DNA of 64,000 nucleotides, taken from positions 62,001 through 126,000 of the forward strand of contig JAACJM010000015.1 of NCBI GenBank assembly GCA_013368315.1. The letters are read 5' to 3'. Each line of letters opens with the position of its first letter. The stretch's first letter is position 1. This stretch comes from Tetrapyrgos nigripes. Lineage: Eukaryota; Basidiomycota; Agaricomycetes; Agaricales; Campanellaceae. Positions 1-16,527 of the stretch are shown in pieces. The translations under genes were made by a program, and so were the position numbers. The notes below the pieces were generated by a model. The model was not told the DNA's origin and searched no databases. It saw nothing but the letters and a program-made list of their open reading frames with translations.

Positions 1-3478
<3,478 letters not shown>

Positions 3479-3730
3479 AGTTCATTATGTTTTTGGACTG
3501 TTATTACAGTGGTGTAAGATGGATATTGTACGATACTTATATAAATCTATTAACATTATGCGGACGACGCGATATAGTAGAAAGCATTTCGAGTGCACGG
3601 AGTGACAGCGTTGATATTGACGTTCCATGGAAATACAGATACATTCGTAGAGATAACTGTGAACCACTGGTTAGAAGAGGGGCTCTGGACAGGCACAAAA
3701 AACGCACCCAAAGAATCCTATATACAAAAT

Positions 3731-4333
3731 TCAACCAACAAAACGCAGGGCGTCAGCACTGACATAGTACTTTGCCACTTCTCCAGGTTTGGTGGTGGAT
3801 GCTTCTGTGTCTGGGACTAGCATGAATGTTTGGGAAAAGACACGGGGCTGTCCCTCGATGCTCTTTGACGGCTTCGTAGATAGATGGGGCTTTCCGTGAA
3901 TAACAGTTCCGGAGACAGTGACAAGAAGCGAGGGCGGCGATGTGCCTGTATTATGAAGGCAATTAGACACGTTGTCGTCTTCAACACTAGACAAAAGACA
4001 CACCTGGAATGGGATGGCAATCAAAGGATTGCATTTCGTGTTTCGTGGGTGGCATCTTCTCTATGAGCTGCCTGAGACCGTCTGCACCTTGCAGAGGTTT
4101 TCCATTCCATGTCAGGGAAGAAGAAGGTCTGTAGAAGTTGGGAAGATCTGTGGTACGGGTGGTCGAGTCATATACGGAGTAGTAGAGTCGGGTGAAGTTG
4201 TCTGCTGCACGAGTAGCGATTGTGACACTGAAGGAAGGGGGAGAAGTCGGAGGTGTTATATGTGAAGAAGGAGAGAGGGGGAGGGAAGAACGAACTCGTC
4301 TTTTGTCAGGGCGGCTGGCGGCGCTGTGGTCAT
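3731..4333 (-). CDS. NXT1/p15-like NTF2-fold mRNA export cofactor
   Basis: NTF2-fold protein of about 158 residues, resembling metazoan NXT1/p15, the small partner of the mRNA export receptor NXF1/Mex67. Exons inferred as 4296-4333, 4004-4227 and 3731-3945 (reverse strand). The first exon is short (38 nt) and starts at the only usable ATG. Without the 68-nt first intron the long frame lacks an upstream ATG, which is why I chose this structure. Recognisable blocks are an N-terminal helix with NFTRLYYSVYD, then LTWNGKPLQG and SFDCHPIPG, matching the family pattern of FYxxxD, LxWNG and DCQPV. The C-terminal strand carries FSQTFMLVPD. Its start lies only 47 bp from the RIB7 stop on the same strand. 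Budding yeast uses the divergent Mtr2 in this role, so the p15-like form is notable but inferred from motif similarity only. Confidence 0.82.
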
Positions 4334-4380
4334 CGTTGGTAGTCAACCAAGGTTGTCTTATGTAATACTGTCTCCTATTT

Positions 4381-5320
4381 CTATTCTACGGGTACAAGGC
4401 CTACAACTGAATCCCTTCCTATAACTTGTGTAAAAGCATGCTTGAAGCCAGAATTATGCCCTTCTAATGCTGAATCGTAGCTGTATCCTACACCGTCATC
4501 ACCAACAAAGGTTGGCGCTACCGTGACTATGATGGAATCGACCAAACGCGACGACGTTGAAGCAGAAAAAAACGATCGTATGACGCGTGCACCACCTTCT
4601 ACCATCAATGACCGTATGCCCATATCATGTAGGGACTTGAGGACAGCCGGAAGGGACAAGTGACCTAGGAAGGACAATGAGGAGAACGAGCTGCAAAGAC
4701 ATGAATGAAACTTACCGTCCTCTACTCCCGAAATCTGGATAATTCTAGCACCAGCCTGCTCTAGTGCATCTTGCTTCCTTTTCACATCTGGTGCATCTGA
4801 CGAACAAAAGACCCAAGGACGTCGACCACTTCCTTGCTGGTAATTCTTTAATAGTTTACTGGTGGGCGAGAAACGGAGGTGTGTATCAAGGATGACAGGT
4901 CTAGGTAGATGATATGGTTTATCGTGTCCATTCTGGGCTGGATTTGGAGGTCTTGGAGGTAGGTGCCGGGCTGCGAGGCACGTTGAATATGCGGAACAGA
5001 CAGAGTCGCGTTGACTAACTATTTAGTTGGGGATCATCGTTGAATGCTGTTCCTATTCCAATCATAATTGCATCGTGCATTGTACGCATCCTGTCTTGTA
5101 TGTCAAGGACCAAGCACAAGATGTAGTATAGTAACACTTACCAATGGGTCATGACCATACTCTCCTTCCCACTCAAGATCAGTTGTTTCCCATTCTGCCC
5201 TGCAATTTTGGCGTCGACGGATTGAGCAAAAGTGAGGGTGACATGAGGGCGTAAATTGGATGGGGTATGATATCTACTGAGAAAGGCAGAGAGAAATGGA
5301 GGGGGCTCTGAAGAGTCCAT
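4381..5320 (-). CDS. RIB7: 2,5-diamino-6-ribosylamino-pyrimidinone 5'-phosphate reductase
   Basis: RibD_C-fold NADPH reductase of the fungal riboflavin pathway. It reduces the ribosyl side chain of the GTP-derived pyrimidine before deamination. About 262 residues; exons read on the reverse strand as 5142-5320, 5020-5090, 4716-4970 and 4381-4664, all GT-AG. Hallmarks: RPHVTLTFAQSVDAKIAG near the N-terminus, LSGKESMVMTHWMRTMHDAI, then GIGTAFNDDPQLN and the late block LMVEGGARVIRSF. The last intron (4665-4715, 51 nt) is a multiple of three, so it can be misread as coding. The ATG at 5320 is preferred; the frame extends a few codons upstream only through a GTG. Start codons of this gene and of the ISC1-type gene are only 42 bp apart on opposite strands, so they probably share a promoter. 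Confidence 0.93.
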
Positions 5321-5362
5321 ATTGCTCACGTAATTACAACACCCTCTTTCCTCGAGGTCACC

Positions 5363-6923
5363 ATGTCCGAAACGAGTCTCAATGTCTTTACAATGAACTG
5401 TTGGTATGTATCTGATCCTTTTTTGCTTTCTTTCCTAAGTAATCCCTGTCAGGGGCTTGAAGTATGTCTCCAAATACCGTTCAGAACGTGTCACAGCCAT
5501 TGCCAATGAGCTAGCCAACTCTCCAGAATACGACATCGTAGCTCTTCAAGAGCTTTGGGTTTACGCAGATTACGAGCTTGTTCGCGCTAGGATATCAAGT
5601 CATCTTCCATATGCCAAATTTTTTTACAGGTATGTGTTTTGGCAACGCGGACTGTTCAGTTACACATACTTCCTCTAGCGGTGCACTAGGGGCAGGATTG
5701 GCCATATTTTCGCGTCATCCAATTATTGGCGCTGAAATACATCCATATTCTTTGAATGGAGAGCCAATGGATGTTACTGGTGGTGATTGGATGGTAGGGA
5801 AGGCTGCTGCAAGCGCTATTATAAGCCATCCAATTCTTGGTCACGTCCAGGTGATAAACACACATGTAAGTGTTGCGGAATATAGTATCTGAATCTCGTG
5901 TTGAACACCCTCTCCAGTTGTACGCAAAAGGAGGCGAAGATGGACCTGAACATAAAAGAGCCCACCGTCTCATGGGTTCTTGGGAGTTTGCAAAGATTGC
6001 CAGACATGCAGCAGAGCTAGGTCGTTATGTTATTGCCGTGCGTCTTCTTCATTTGCTACCTCTCTTCGCTGCACTCACGCGTTGTGCAGGTTGGTGACTT
6101 CAACAGTATACCCTCAACACTTCCAATCACTATCATCCGCCAACATGCAGACCTCTCCGACGCATGGCTAGTCGCACATCCATTTTCTGCCTCTGCAAAC
6201 CCATCTTCTACTCCTCAGGAGGCCATTGACGACCACGGTATCACTGCTGATTCACCCATCAACTCTTGGTCCTCGGGGAAAAATTTCGACGTACAAACGC
6301 GTCAAAATTTCGGAAAGAGACTCGACTACATCTTTTATCGCCAACCCAAACACTCTTCACGCGCAGATGGAATAGCTAGTATACCCACTCTTCGTTGTAC
6401 GGATTGTCGAGTCATGTTCACCCACGAAGTGGGTGGGACGACTTATTCCCACTCTGATCATTTCGGTCTCAGGGCTACACTCGAGATCCAGACACCGTCT
6501 AATCCTCTTCCCTCGGCTTCTTTACCAGATGTCGAACCAAGCTTTTCAGAAGCTCAAAATGCCTGGTCTACCGCTCCCGCTGCCTCTTCATCGACACCTT
6601 CCGAACTTTCAGATGCAGTGATCAACACCATACTGGAGTCTTTAGCACAGGCTTCTTTGGTTTCAAAACGACGTTCCAGGAAGGAATTGTCCATTTTCGT
6701 TATGTGTCTTATCATACTAGTCGCTGTCATTGTCGGTTCGCCCTGGTTCCCGCATTCATGGATCAGTCCTATTTTCATGGTCTTCAATATCTTTATAGCG
6801 TGGGTGGCCACGACGATGCTGTATGAAGGGTTTATCTTTGGGAATTGGGAGTTCAATGCATACATGAATACGATTGAGGAGCTGGAGTTGCATCAAAAGA
6901 TGCTGGAGATGGAAAGGCAGTAG
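5363..6923 (+). CDS. ISC1: Inositol phosphosphingolipid phospholipase C / neutral sphingomyelinase family
   Basis: Membrane enzyme that hydrolyses inositol phosphosphingolipids to ceramides. Exons begin MSETSLNVFTMNCW (5363-5403), then four GT-AG introns follow (first at 5404-5452). The endonuclease/exonuclease/phosphatase fold is shown by VALQELW (metal-binding Glu), GLAIFSRHP, INTHLYAKGG, VGDFNSIPS and the closing SHSDHFGLRA with the catalytic Asp-His pair. An insertion between GDFNS and the SDH motif contains the family-typical segment ending in GKRLDYIFY. The C-terminus has two hydrophobic stretches, FVMCLIILVAVIVG and PIFMVFNIFIAWVATTML, as in yeast Isc1, followed by a short charged tail. 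The gene is divergent from RIB7. Roughly 470 residues, as expected for the family. Confidence 0.92.
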
Positions 6924-7181
6924 GCTGGCTGGGCCACATTCGGGTTTCGTTCTTTCTTTCCTTCACTTGCGTCTACGCGCACTAGGACTTTCTGCATAGG
7001 CCTTAGGAAGTCTATTTTTCAAGTATCGTAGGACAATGGACAAGTACATTACGATGTATTGCAGTATAAATAATTGAGATGCAAGATGCAAGAGTGGGCA
7101 ACTAGTGATAGTAAGTACTGGCTACTGTAAGAGTGAATGGTTACAGGTTGACAATTACAGGGTGTATGTACAAGAAAGCAG

Positions 7182-9466
7182 TCATTGGGGTCGTCGTGAA
7201 TATATTATCGTTTCGTTAGCAGGTCCAGTGTCACTGAAAGATTGGACAAGTTGTTGTAGGTCTGCGTAACTGTTGGCTCTGGAGCGTCGAATTGATGGCG
7301 ATGGAGGAATGGAATGAACGAAATTAGATCTGTGTGATGAGGGTACGCCGACGAAGGAAGACGTGCGCTTGTGTAAAGGTCTCGGAGGCGGAGTGTCGGG
7401 TACACGGATAGAAGTTGCTGATGGGATCTTCCTGAACCCGGACAAGGACGAGGGAAGGGTTCCGGAACGGCGCCGATTAAACGCTGGCGGGGAAGATTCC
7501 TCTTCGTCCTCCGAATCTGAAGATGAAGAATCGCTATCTTGCAATGGCCAGTTACGCCGACGCCAGCTGGAATAAAGACTATCTCGCCTTCTCTTTGTAG
7601 GTTCCTCTTCTGTATCGCTGGTATCCCCAAATGAAGGAACTGACAGTGTCTTCCTCAAGCGAGGTAGACCGGACGTCGTTTCCACACCGTCGCCTCTAAC
7701 CATCCTGGTGCTTTCGCTTTCGATTTCGCTTTCGAGAACCCTTTCTGCTTTGACATCCAGTGTGCGGGGACCACCACTTTGTACTTGGGGTAAGAAATCC
7801 CAAACGAAATCACGGATGGACACGAAGGCTCGAGTTGAAGCATCGAGGAAAGGATATAAATGGAAGATGTGTATCTGTAAAGCAATATAATGTGAGAAGA
7901 GAGAAAGAAATCATTAAAGACGACTTACTGCGTCCTCGTACAATTCATGGCGAACTTGCACGCCCGCCAAGGTAGCCTTGTGAGCTAAAAGGGTGATTTC
8001 GTCCCTCAATACCTCGGCGTCACCAGCCTGGATGAGAAGTGGCGGTAAACCCTTCAGATCACCAAACAGAGGACTGGCGTAGGGATGCGTGTATTGTTCC
8101 ATGTTGTCACCGAGATACAGCGCTACCGGATTCATATGGTCATCAGGGGCGAGCATAGGAATGACGTCATACGGGGCATTCGATTCCCATGATTGACAGC
8201 TCATCGTCAAGTCTATCACAGAGATCACAGAGAGAAAATCAGGAACCGAAGCCGCTTCTGCGAAAGAACATAATTATACTAACCGACCCATGGTGACATC
8301 AGTATTGCAGCAGAGGGTAGAGGATAGTTGTTGTCTCGCAGGTACATCAGGAGAGCTAATGACAACCCTCCTCCGGCACTATCGCCAGCAACAATGATGT
8401 TTTCAGGAGGAATGCACAGGTCCTCGGTGAGGCGCATATAGGCGCTGACAGCATCATGCAGGGGACCAGGGAAAGTTGTTTCAGGTGCAAGGCGATAGTC
8501 GAGGGCTATATGAGTAGTAAGCACAGGTTTGCGAACGGGCAAACAGAATTGACGGACCAAACACTCTAGCGTCGGTGTACTTGGAGAGGGGAATGGAAAT
8601 CATCCTTTGAGCTGCTGCACTGGAAACATAATAGGCACCTGCCATGGAATCAGCATGGTCCAAAAGAAACGCTGCAAAGCATACGCACCTCCATGAATGT
8701 ACAGTATCACTCGTTCCTTCTTCTTGGAAGAATGAAGCAGTCCATCGGGGGATTGACAACTCTTCCATTCGTGTTGCAGTCTTTGCCATGTCTTTCTTCC
8801 TACCACCCACTCTCCTGACAGTTCTCGTGTGCCTGTTTCTAGTTTATCAAACTCGGCAAGAATTCCTCTGAGCTGACGGCGTTGAACGGGAAACTTTATG
8901 GGTGTGACTAGAGCATCTGAAGGGAGCGGAACTAGACCAATTAGACTGATCAGAAGTCGTATTGTAGCCTATAGGCGGTGAAATGAATTTCTGCAAAAGA
9001 GACGTTGCTATTGAAACACACCAAATCGACGAGTGCACTATGACGCCCTGCACCGCGCATCAGACTGTTGATGACAGTCATTTCTATCCCCCAGGACTTT
9101 CGCTTTGGCCCCCGTAGTTTATGCAGAATAATGTCTGCAGTGACCTCCGTAGCTGAAAAGATACCTACGTAAGTAGACGGATCAAGAGTTCGACAATGAA
9201 TCCTCACCTTTCGTTGCAACAACAAACCCGTATTTCCACACATGCCACAATCTCAACGGACGCCTCTGTTGGAGTTTGAGCCTTGGGTCCATACGGGCTG
9301 AGGGTGGTGCAATGCCAGGGTTGGCGTAATGATTTAGGTACGCTGTGAGTCCTTGCTTGGTGTCTGCATCGTCGTCTCTTAGATCGGAATCTTGGGATTT
9401 GACGAGGGATATGCAGTTAAAGGGCCAAGGAAGGAGACTAAAGACGAGAGAAGGGAGATACGACAT
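7182..9466 (-). CDS. HSL-family alpha/beta hydrolase with Ser/Arg-rich C-terminal tail
   Basis: Carboxylesterase/lipase of the hormone-sensitive-lipase type; the substrate cannot be read from sequence. Multi-exon. The oxyanion-hole motif HGGAY lies near 8690. It is followed by DYRLAPETTFPGPLHDA (about 8450-8515) and the nucleophile motif GDSAGGG near 8380. The acid residue is in LLIQAGDAEVLRDE (about 8000) and a His candidate is in HIFHLYPF near 7860. The N-terminus starts MSYLPSLVFSLLPW and has a hydrophobic patch that could be a membrane anchor. After the hydrolase fold come about 190 residues of low-complexity sequence rich in Ser, Arg, Pro and acidic runs (7190-7780), likely disordered and probably phosphorylated. 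Exon edges in the first half are approximate. Related to fungal steryl acetyl hydrolases by general architecture only. Confidence 0.85.
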
Positions 9467-9792
9467 GGATTAGAAGAGAACGTGTCGATGGATTAAGAAA
9501 AAAGAGTAGGGTAATTATCAAATTGAGGAGAGGAGCGTGAAGCCATACAAAGAAGGGGTGTGGGGTAACAGGGTCCTCTTTCGGCCCGTCGTATATTCGA
9601 TCACACTATATCCGTTTCGTTTTTCCTGCAAATACTAGGTACATACTACAGCCTATCACGAGTACAGAAACAGCAATTTTCTCTTCGGGTCTCAGCTTCC
9701 CAAGTTCCTTAATCGTCCAGTGTAGTGTGCTCCTGACGAGTCAGCGGGTCAGAATACATCAGGTGCTCAACCACAAAACCAAGTTCCGATAG
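9467..9792. other. Intergenic stretch between MetAP2 3' end and hydrolase 5' end
   Basis: About 325 bp with no supported gene. It should hold the promoter of the hydrolase and the 3' end of the MetAP2 transcript, since both genes lie on the reverse strand. I see no clear TATA box or repeat. Confidence 0.6.
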
Positions 9793-11718
<1,926 letters not shown>

Positions 11719-11913
11719 TTTTTGGGCCAAATTCACGGCTAGACCTAGAAGGATGACAACGATGATCTTCTGACTAATGCTCCAGATGAAGTCGTTTCAC
11801 TTCATTACTTATTGAAGTTATAATGGAACAGCAGTGTATTTTACACAAAAGCTTTGTCTTATTATCTATGTATCTTTTAACTACATGCATCAAATCCCCT
11901 ACAACACTAGACC

Positions 11914-12470
11914 CTAATGTGCGCGTCTCGCAACCTTCAAACATTCCTCTTCCATATCCTTCAACCAGACAATCTCAATCCCAGCTTTTTCCAATTTTTG
12001 CGCACCCTCACAATGAACAAAATCTTCAGGTTCTCCCGTCCCAATAAAACATCGTCGGACTTTCGCTGCGATCAGCGCATCTGCACAAGGAGGCAGCCCA
12101 GAAGTTCGGATGGAGCATGGTTCCATGGTGGTGTACACGTCCGCTTGCGTGAGGACGTGGGCATGAGATGAGGGCTGCCAGTGGGATCGGAAGATGATAC
12201 CGATGCCAACGTAGGAAAGCCAGTACCGAGTTCGGTTAGAGGGATAGCATGGAATTTGGTGAGTGCGTTGGCTTCGGCATGCGTATTTCCGGGGAGTTCT
12301 CTGGAATATCCAGTAGAGATGACGATTCCTTCATTGTCATCGGATGTATTTGGAGGCTGGACGACTAGGACACATCCTACGCAAAAGGCGGTAGGTACTG
12401 GTTCACATTTTTTCGCCTCGTCAAGTGCAAGCTGGAGGTACTTGTAATGGTTTGGATCTGAGGCTTCCAT
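11914..12470 (-). CDS. RIB2/RibD-type pyrimidine deaminase (CDA fold)
   Basis: Cytidine-deaminase-fold protein of about 180 residues resembling the deaminase domain of fungal Rib2 and bacterial RibD, which deaminates the ribitylamino-pyrimidine intermediate of riboflavin synthesis. The zinc-site motif HAEANAL (about 12270) and the second motif EPCS...PCADAL (about 12090-12120) are clear. The C-terminus reads RRCFIGTGEPEDF and ends CLKVARRAH. The frame changes by one base between about 12160 and 12240. Either there is an intron (for example from GTACTG at about 12224 to CGCAAG at about 12150) or a base is missing in a C run near 12176-12180, which would give a continuous PTGSPSSHAHVLTQADVYTT. 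No RNA-pseudouridylate synthase domain is attached, unlike yeast Rib2. Function is inferred from the motifs. Confidence 0.8.
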
Positions 12471-14172
12471 GGATTAATGTGGTGCGAGGTTAAAGGATAG
12501 ATGGGTGGATTCCTGCATGTATAACGTCTACGTTACCATCCTCTGGTGTATATGACATAGGTGTCTTTGATAACATACTTGAAAGGTCGCGATAGGTTGT
12601 GGTCAAGACAAAGTTGGATCACTGGCAGTTTTCGTCAAATGACTTCATATTCGACGAAAGTAAGTTTGTATTATCTACAAATCGAAGGCAAGCAAGGACT
12701 GCAAACTCATACTAGTATATACAATGGCGAGGAGAACAGCAATATTGCAGGTATACATACATCTACAGGAAGAAAAACGAACGAGATCAATGTGATCAAG
12801 AACAGAGCATTCAAAGATGACAAGGAGGACGAAAGTAACTGGAAAGGAACGAAGAGATCGGGGGAGATAGTTACACACCACAGCCCAAAAATACAAAGAG
12901 AACACGAAAAAGCCTAGAACACTTGGAAAGCACGAATCAAATGTATTGATCGTAACAGCGTCCTTGTTTCTTGCCAGGTACAGGTACCAGAACTCGGAGG
13001 AAACAAGGAGATAGGCCAGCGGATAAATTAGATGCGAGAGAAAGAGAAATGACATCTATACAAATCGAGCAAGAAGGAGAAGATGGAAGGAAAGGTTGAG
13101 TGACATGCATATGGAAGAGACCTGAATAGTAGTGTGTTAGGTTAGAAGTAGCCCAGGTTGCAGCCTGGTGAGGTATATAGGAGATTAGCGCGAATAATGA
13201 TACAGTTGGAGGAATAAGCCGTTTGATGACTCGATAGTTGGATGAATGAATGAATGAATGAGATGGATGGATGTGTAGGAGATGAGCGAATGGATGAAGA
13301 TGCAATTGAATAGATGATGCACAATGAGATGTATGCCGATATGAACAGATGAAATGGGATGAGAACCGTAGGAGATAGGAGAAGATCGAGCCACTGTTGT
13401 GACCGGTGTACGAGGGAAAAGCGACCCGCGGGTGTCCCAGCGTGACGGGAGCGTCTATTCCCGGGGAGAAGTGATCCACTGTTCGAAGAAATGAACACAA
13501 CGTAGATAGAACGAAGACAGGTAGACTGGAAGACAGATAGGAGAATGGGTGATGCTGACATGAATCAGCTGCAAAGCGCCACAGGAGGGAATTGGAGTGT
13601 GATGGAGCAGGATGTATGACAGAAAGACGAAACAGATGATGAGTCCAAACATTGCTGCGAACGGAAAACGAGTCCCCACATATCACAGATACTGCCGTTC
13701 GTGGACGTCAGCGCAGCGGCGCAGCCAGCGGGATCAAGCTTCCAAGCACTAGGAATTGAATTCTAGCCGCTACCGATGTCAGCTTGTGAGTGCATTGTCA
13801 GATGATTGACAATGCCCGAAGACAAGGCAGAACATAGATGTGATAATAGGGGTAATGGCGTTGTTATGTCCAATTGGAGAAGTCAGCAGCATGAATATCG
13901 CCCAATGTCGCGTTTTCTGCGCGACGCTGACCGTCGTCGCAACGAAACCGGTTCCTCGCATTGACCCCGAACCCGAGCGAACCACCACCACATAGACATA
14001 ACCCGTATCCGTATCCACACTTCCTGAACCTTATACCTCCTTCCTAGGATAAATCATCAATCATCCCAAAATCGTGGCATTGCATAGGTGTTTTCGTTTC
14101 AATTCGTGTGTTAAATAACCCCAACGATGGTCTTTGTCTGTCTGTTCGCCTGACCTCTACACCACCACAACT
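12471..14172. other. Gene-poor intergenic region with tetranucleotide repeats
   Basis: About 1.7 kb without a supported gene. It has several overlapping reverse-strand open frames (longest 249 codons at 12937-13686). Their products are dominated by Ser, His, Ile, Leu and Cys with no domain, and all overlap in alternative frames, which points to pyrimidine-rich non-coding sequence. The stretch has GAAT/GGAT tetranucleotide tracts (about 13241-13273) and an 8-bp hairpin at 13793-13814. A long UTR or a non-coding transcript is possible. Confidence 0.55.
13241..13273. repeat. Tetranucleotide microsatellite (GAAT)n then (GGAT)n
   Basis: Four tandem GAAT-type units followed directly by two GGAT-type units. 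It is a simple-sequence tract inside the gene-poor region. Confidence 0.9.
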
Positions 14173-16527
14173 TCAAGCCATAGGACTCCACAAAAACCTT
14201 GAGTTCTCTTGCGCCCGGTCGCATTTCTGCGCAATCCTGTCTGCAGTTTCTGCTGCACGTTCAAGGAGAGCACGAGATGGTGATGTGGCGGGTGTATGTT
14301 TGAGGAGATCTTCAATGTAACAGTAAGGCACGTTAGGCAGTCAGATAAAGCAAAGTGCAAAAGTCCGAGGAAAAACTCACCTCGGTACAGCAAGACATAC
14401 CGCGTCACCCTCTGTACAGGCAAAATAGCAAGCTCTCGTACAGAATGGACGCGTTTGCCATTGATCAAGGGAGCTTCCGAGGTCGCGTGAACTCCATTTC
14501 CTTTGGTACTGTTCCCGTTAAAAGACGTTTCACTCCAGGAATATGACATTCTTATTCCTATTTCCCGTGCATCTCTCTGTCTGCCCCTTCCCAAAGGTGA
14601 CGGTGTTGACATCACCGATTCCTCGAAGACAAAATTTTCGTCCCTTTCTCTATCGAATGCTCTTCTCCCTGAACCCATTGCATTAGGGAACGGCGAACCG
14701 CGAGTAGGTGTCGGTGTGGTAGGGACCGGTGTGCAGGTAGAGCCTGATGTAGCTGCAGACGGGCTGGTGTATATAGTCGTAGGTGATACAGGAGTGGCTG
14801 GGGTTGAAGTACTCGACCGTCGAATAGGCGACATGCTGAGGTGAAGATGAGCAGGTTTGGGAGGAACAGGAGGTGGTGGTGAAGGAGACCTGATAAAGCT
14901 CGATTCTGGTCTTGGAGGAAACGGAGTCGAAGTAAAAGACAGCGATGGAACCGAAGGCATTGACTTCCTCCATCGGTTCTTTGCCAATGATAAGCTGGAA
15001 CTTCTGCCGGCCAATTTCCTCACATTCAGAGTACTCGAGTTCGGACTTTCCAAGTCCGATTCGGGAGGTGAAATGAATTGAGACTGGATTGAAGAGTCAC
15101 TGTACGTCGTATGACGTTTGAATAGTGAGACGGAAGATTTACACCTCCACTCTTTTACTTCTTGGTTTTGTTCAGAACCGTAGGAATTTGTCTTGGCTCT
15201 TGATGCGCTCTTTGGCATTGGGGATGGACTTTCTGGACCGTGGTGCGGTGTCAGATCTGTATGAAGACGCATAGATCTGGTTTTGCTCAGCTTCCTCCTC
15301 CTACGTTTTTCCTTTTCGTTGGATTCTTCTTCGGCAAACCATCCCCCAACAATACCACACCAACCAACAAACACTCGTTCTAGCGTCTCCACGTCCTCGT
15401 CCTCGTCCTCTAACCCGAAGGAGGAAGAACATCCAATGAACGCACGTGCGGCGCCGTCGATAGTAGGATCTGCTTCTAGTCTGCGAATCAATATTGTGGA
15501 GACAGCTATGAGGGCCGAGATGTAGGTATGCATGAGTGGTGGCGGTGGCCGTGAAGGCCATGGCAACTGGGGTTTGGAGACTGAAGCAGAAAGGTAGTCT
15601 GAGGGTGGAGGAGCAACGTGTACCAATGGGTATGGAAGGTGGGAACCGGATCGACCCATGAGATTATTAGAAAGAAAACCGAATTCTCCGGGAGTTATAA
15701 TGGCGTTGCATGGAGAGCTATCGAGCAGAATTTTGAGCGAAGCGAGGTAATTCCTCTCCGTGCGAAGGAGATCGCGAGTGATGAGAAGGGCACGCAAAGC
15801 TGAAGACCATGCTTTATCTGGGGGACCGTGGCCTGGATCTGTGGGAGCACGGTAGCTGCGTGCAGGAATGGACGCGAAATTGTGATCAGAATTGCGTCTT
15901 TGAAGGCCGGGGATAGAAGGCCCAAAATGACTGTTGGAAGTGAAGCCATCATCGGAAGAGGTGGGGCTTTCAATGATATATTCTGTATCCGGGTCGTCTG
16001 GAAGGCCCGATTCCCAGTTCCATCTATGGTCGTAATTCACGGTTTGGCGTATGCGCTCTACGTCTGCGACAAATACTTCGTCGGAAAGGTCCTGACTTGT
16101 CATGGCCATGGCAAGGGTCCAGCGGCGTTTGCTGGTACTGCCTGCGGACTCTGTGGAAGCTGAACCGGAATTGGAGCCGTCGGAAATAGTGAAGGGTAGC
16201 GATGGTCGGACACGCGTCTCGTAAGTGGGTTCATCGTCGTTCAAGGTGAAAATTTTTTGCTTTGATGGCTAGGAAAGAGATGAGAACGCAAAACAAGGAG
16301 GCCAAAAAATTTGACTTTACAAGAGCAACGGGTATCGGGAGAGGCTCAGGTTCTGGGTCGGCCTTTTTCTCCTTCTTGGTGGAAAATCTGCGTTTAATAG
16401 TTTGGGTAAAATTGAGAGTGAAAGATTGGCGACGTTTTGGGGGCAGCGGTGGTGGTGGTTGCGGTGGCAATGGTAGAGGCAGATGAGGAACGCTTCTCCT
16501 TGGCTTGCTCAATTTTCGCTGTGGCAT
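14173..16527 (-). CDS. RhoGEF (DH-domain) protein with a long low-complexity insertion
   Basis: Probable guanine nucleotide exchange factor for a Rho-type GTPase. Starts MPQRKLSKPRR at 16527. A basic, Pro-rich N-terminus is joined through an intron near 16260-16315 to the main exon. The first conserved DH helix, ITRDLLRTERNYLASLKILL, lies near 15700-15780. The central DH helix LPVQRVTRYVLLYRDLLKHT lies near 14330-14415, interrupted by an intron (about 14316-14392). Between them are roughly 450 residues rich in Ser, Pro, Thr and Arg, far more than a normal ~200-residue DH domain. The last exon ends SRFLWSPMA with the stop at 14173-14175. No PH domain follows. The DH call is moderately strong; the partner GTPase is unknown. 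Confidence 0.82.

Noticed and set aside
4004..4346. Longer N-terminus for the NXT1-like protein in one continuous frame
   Set aside because: The frame starts with TTG, has no ATG, and contains Ser/Pro-rich filler. A 68-nt intron (4228-4295) gives an ATG start and a compact NTF2-fold length.
12937..13686. 249-codon reverse open frame
   Set aside because: Composition is dominated by Ser, His, Leu, Ile and Cys, with tetranucleotide repeats translated into HPSHSFIHS-type runs; no domain; overlapping equally open frames. Not called as a gene.
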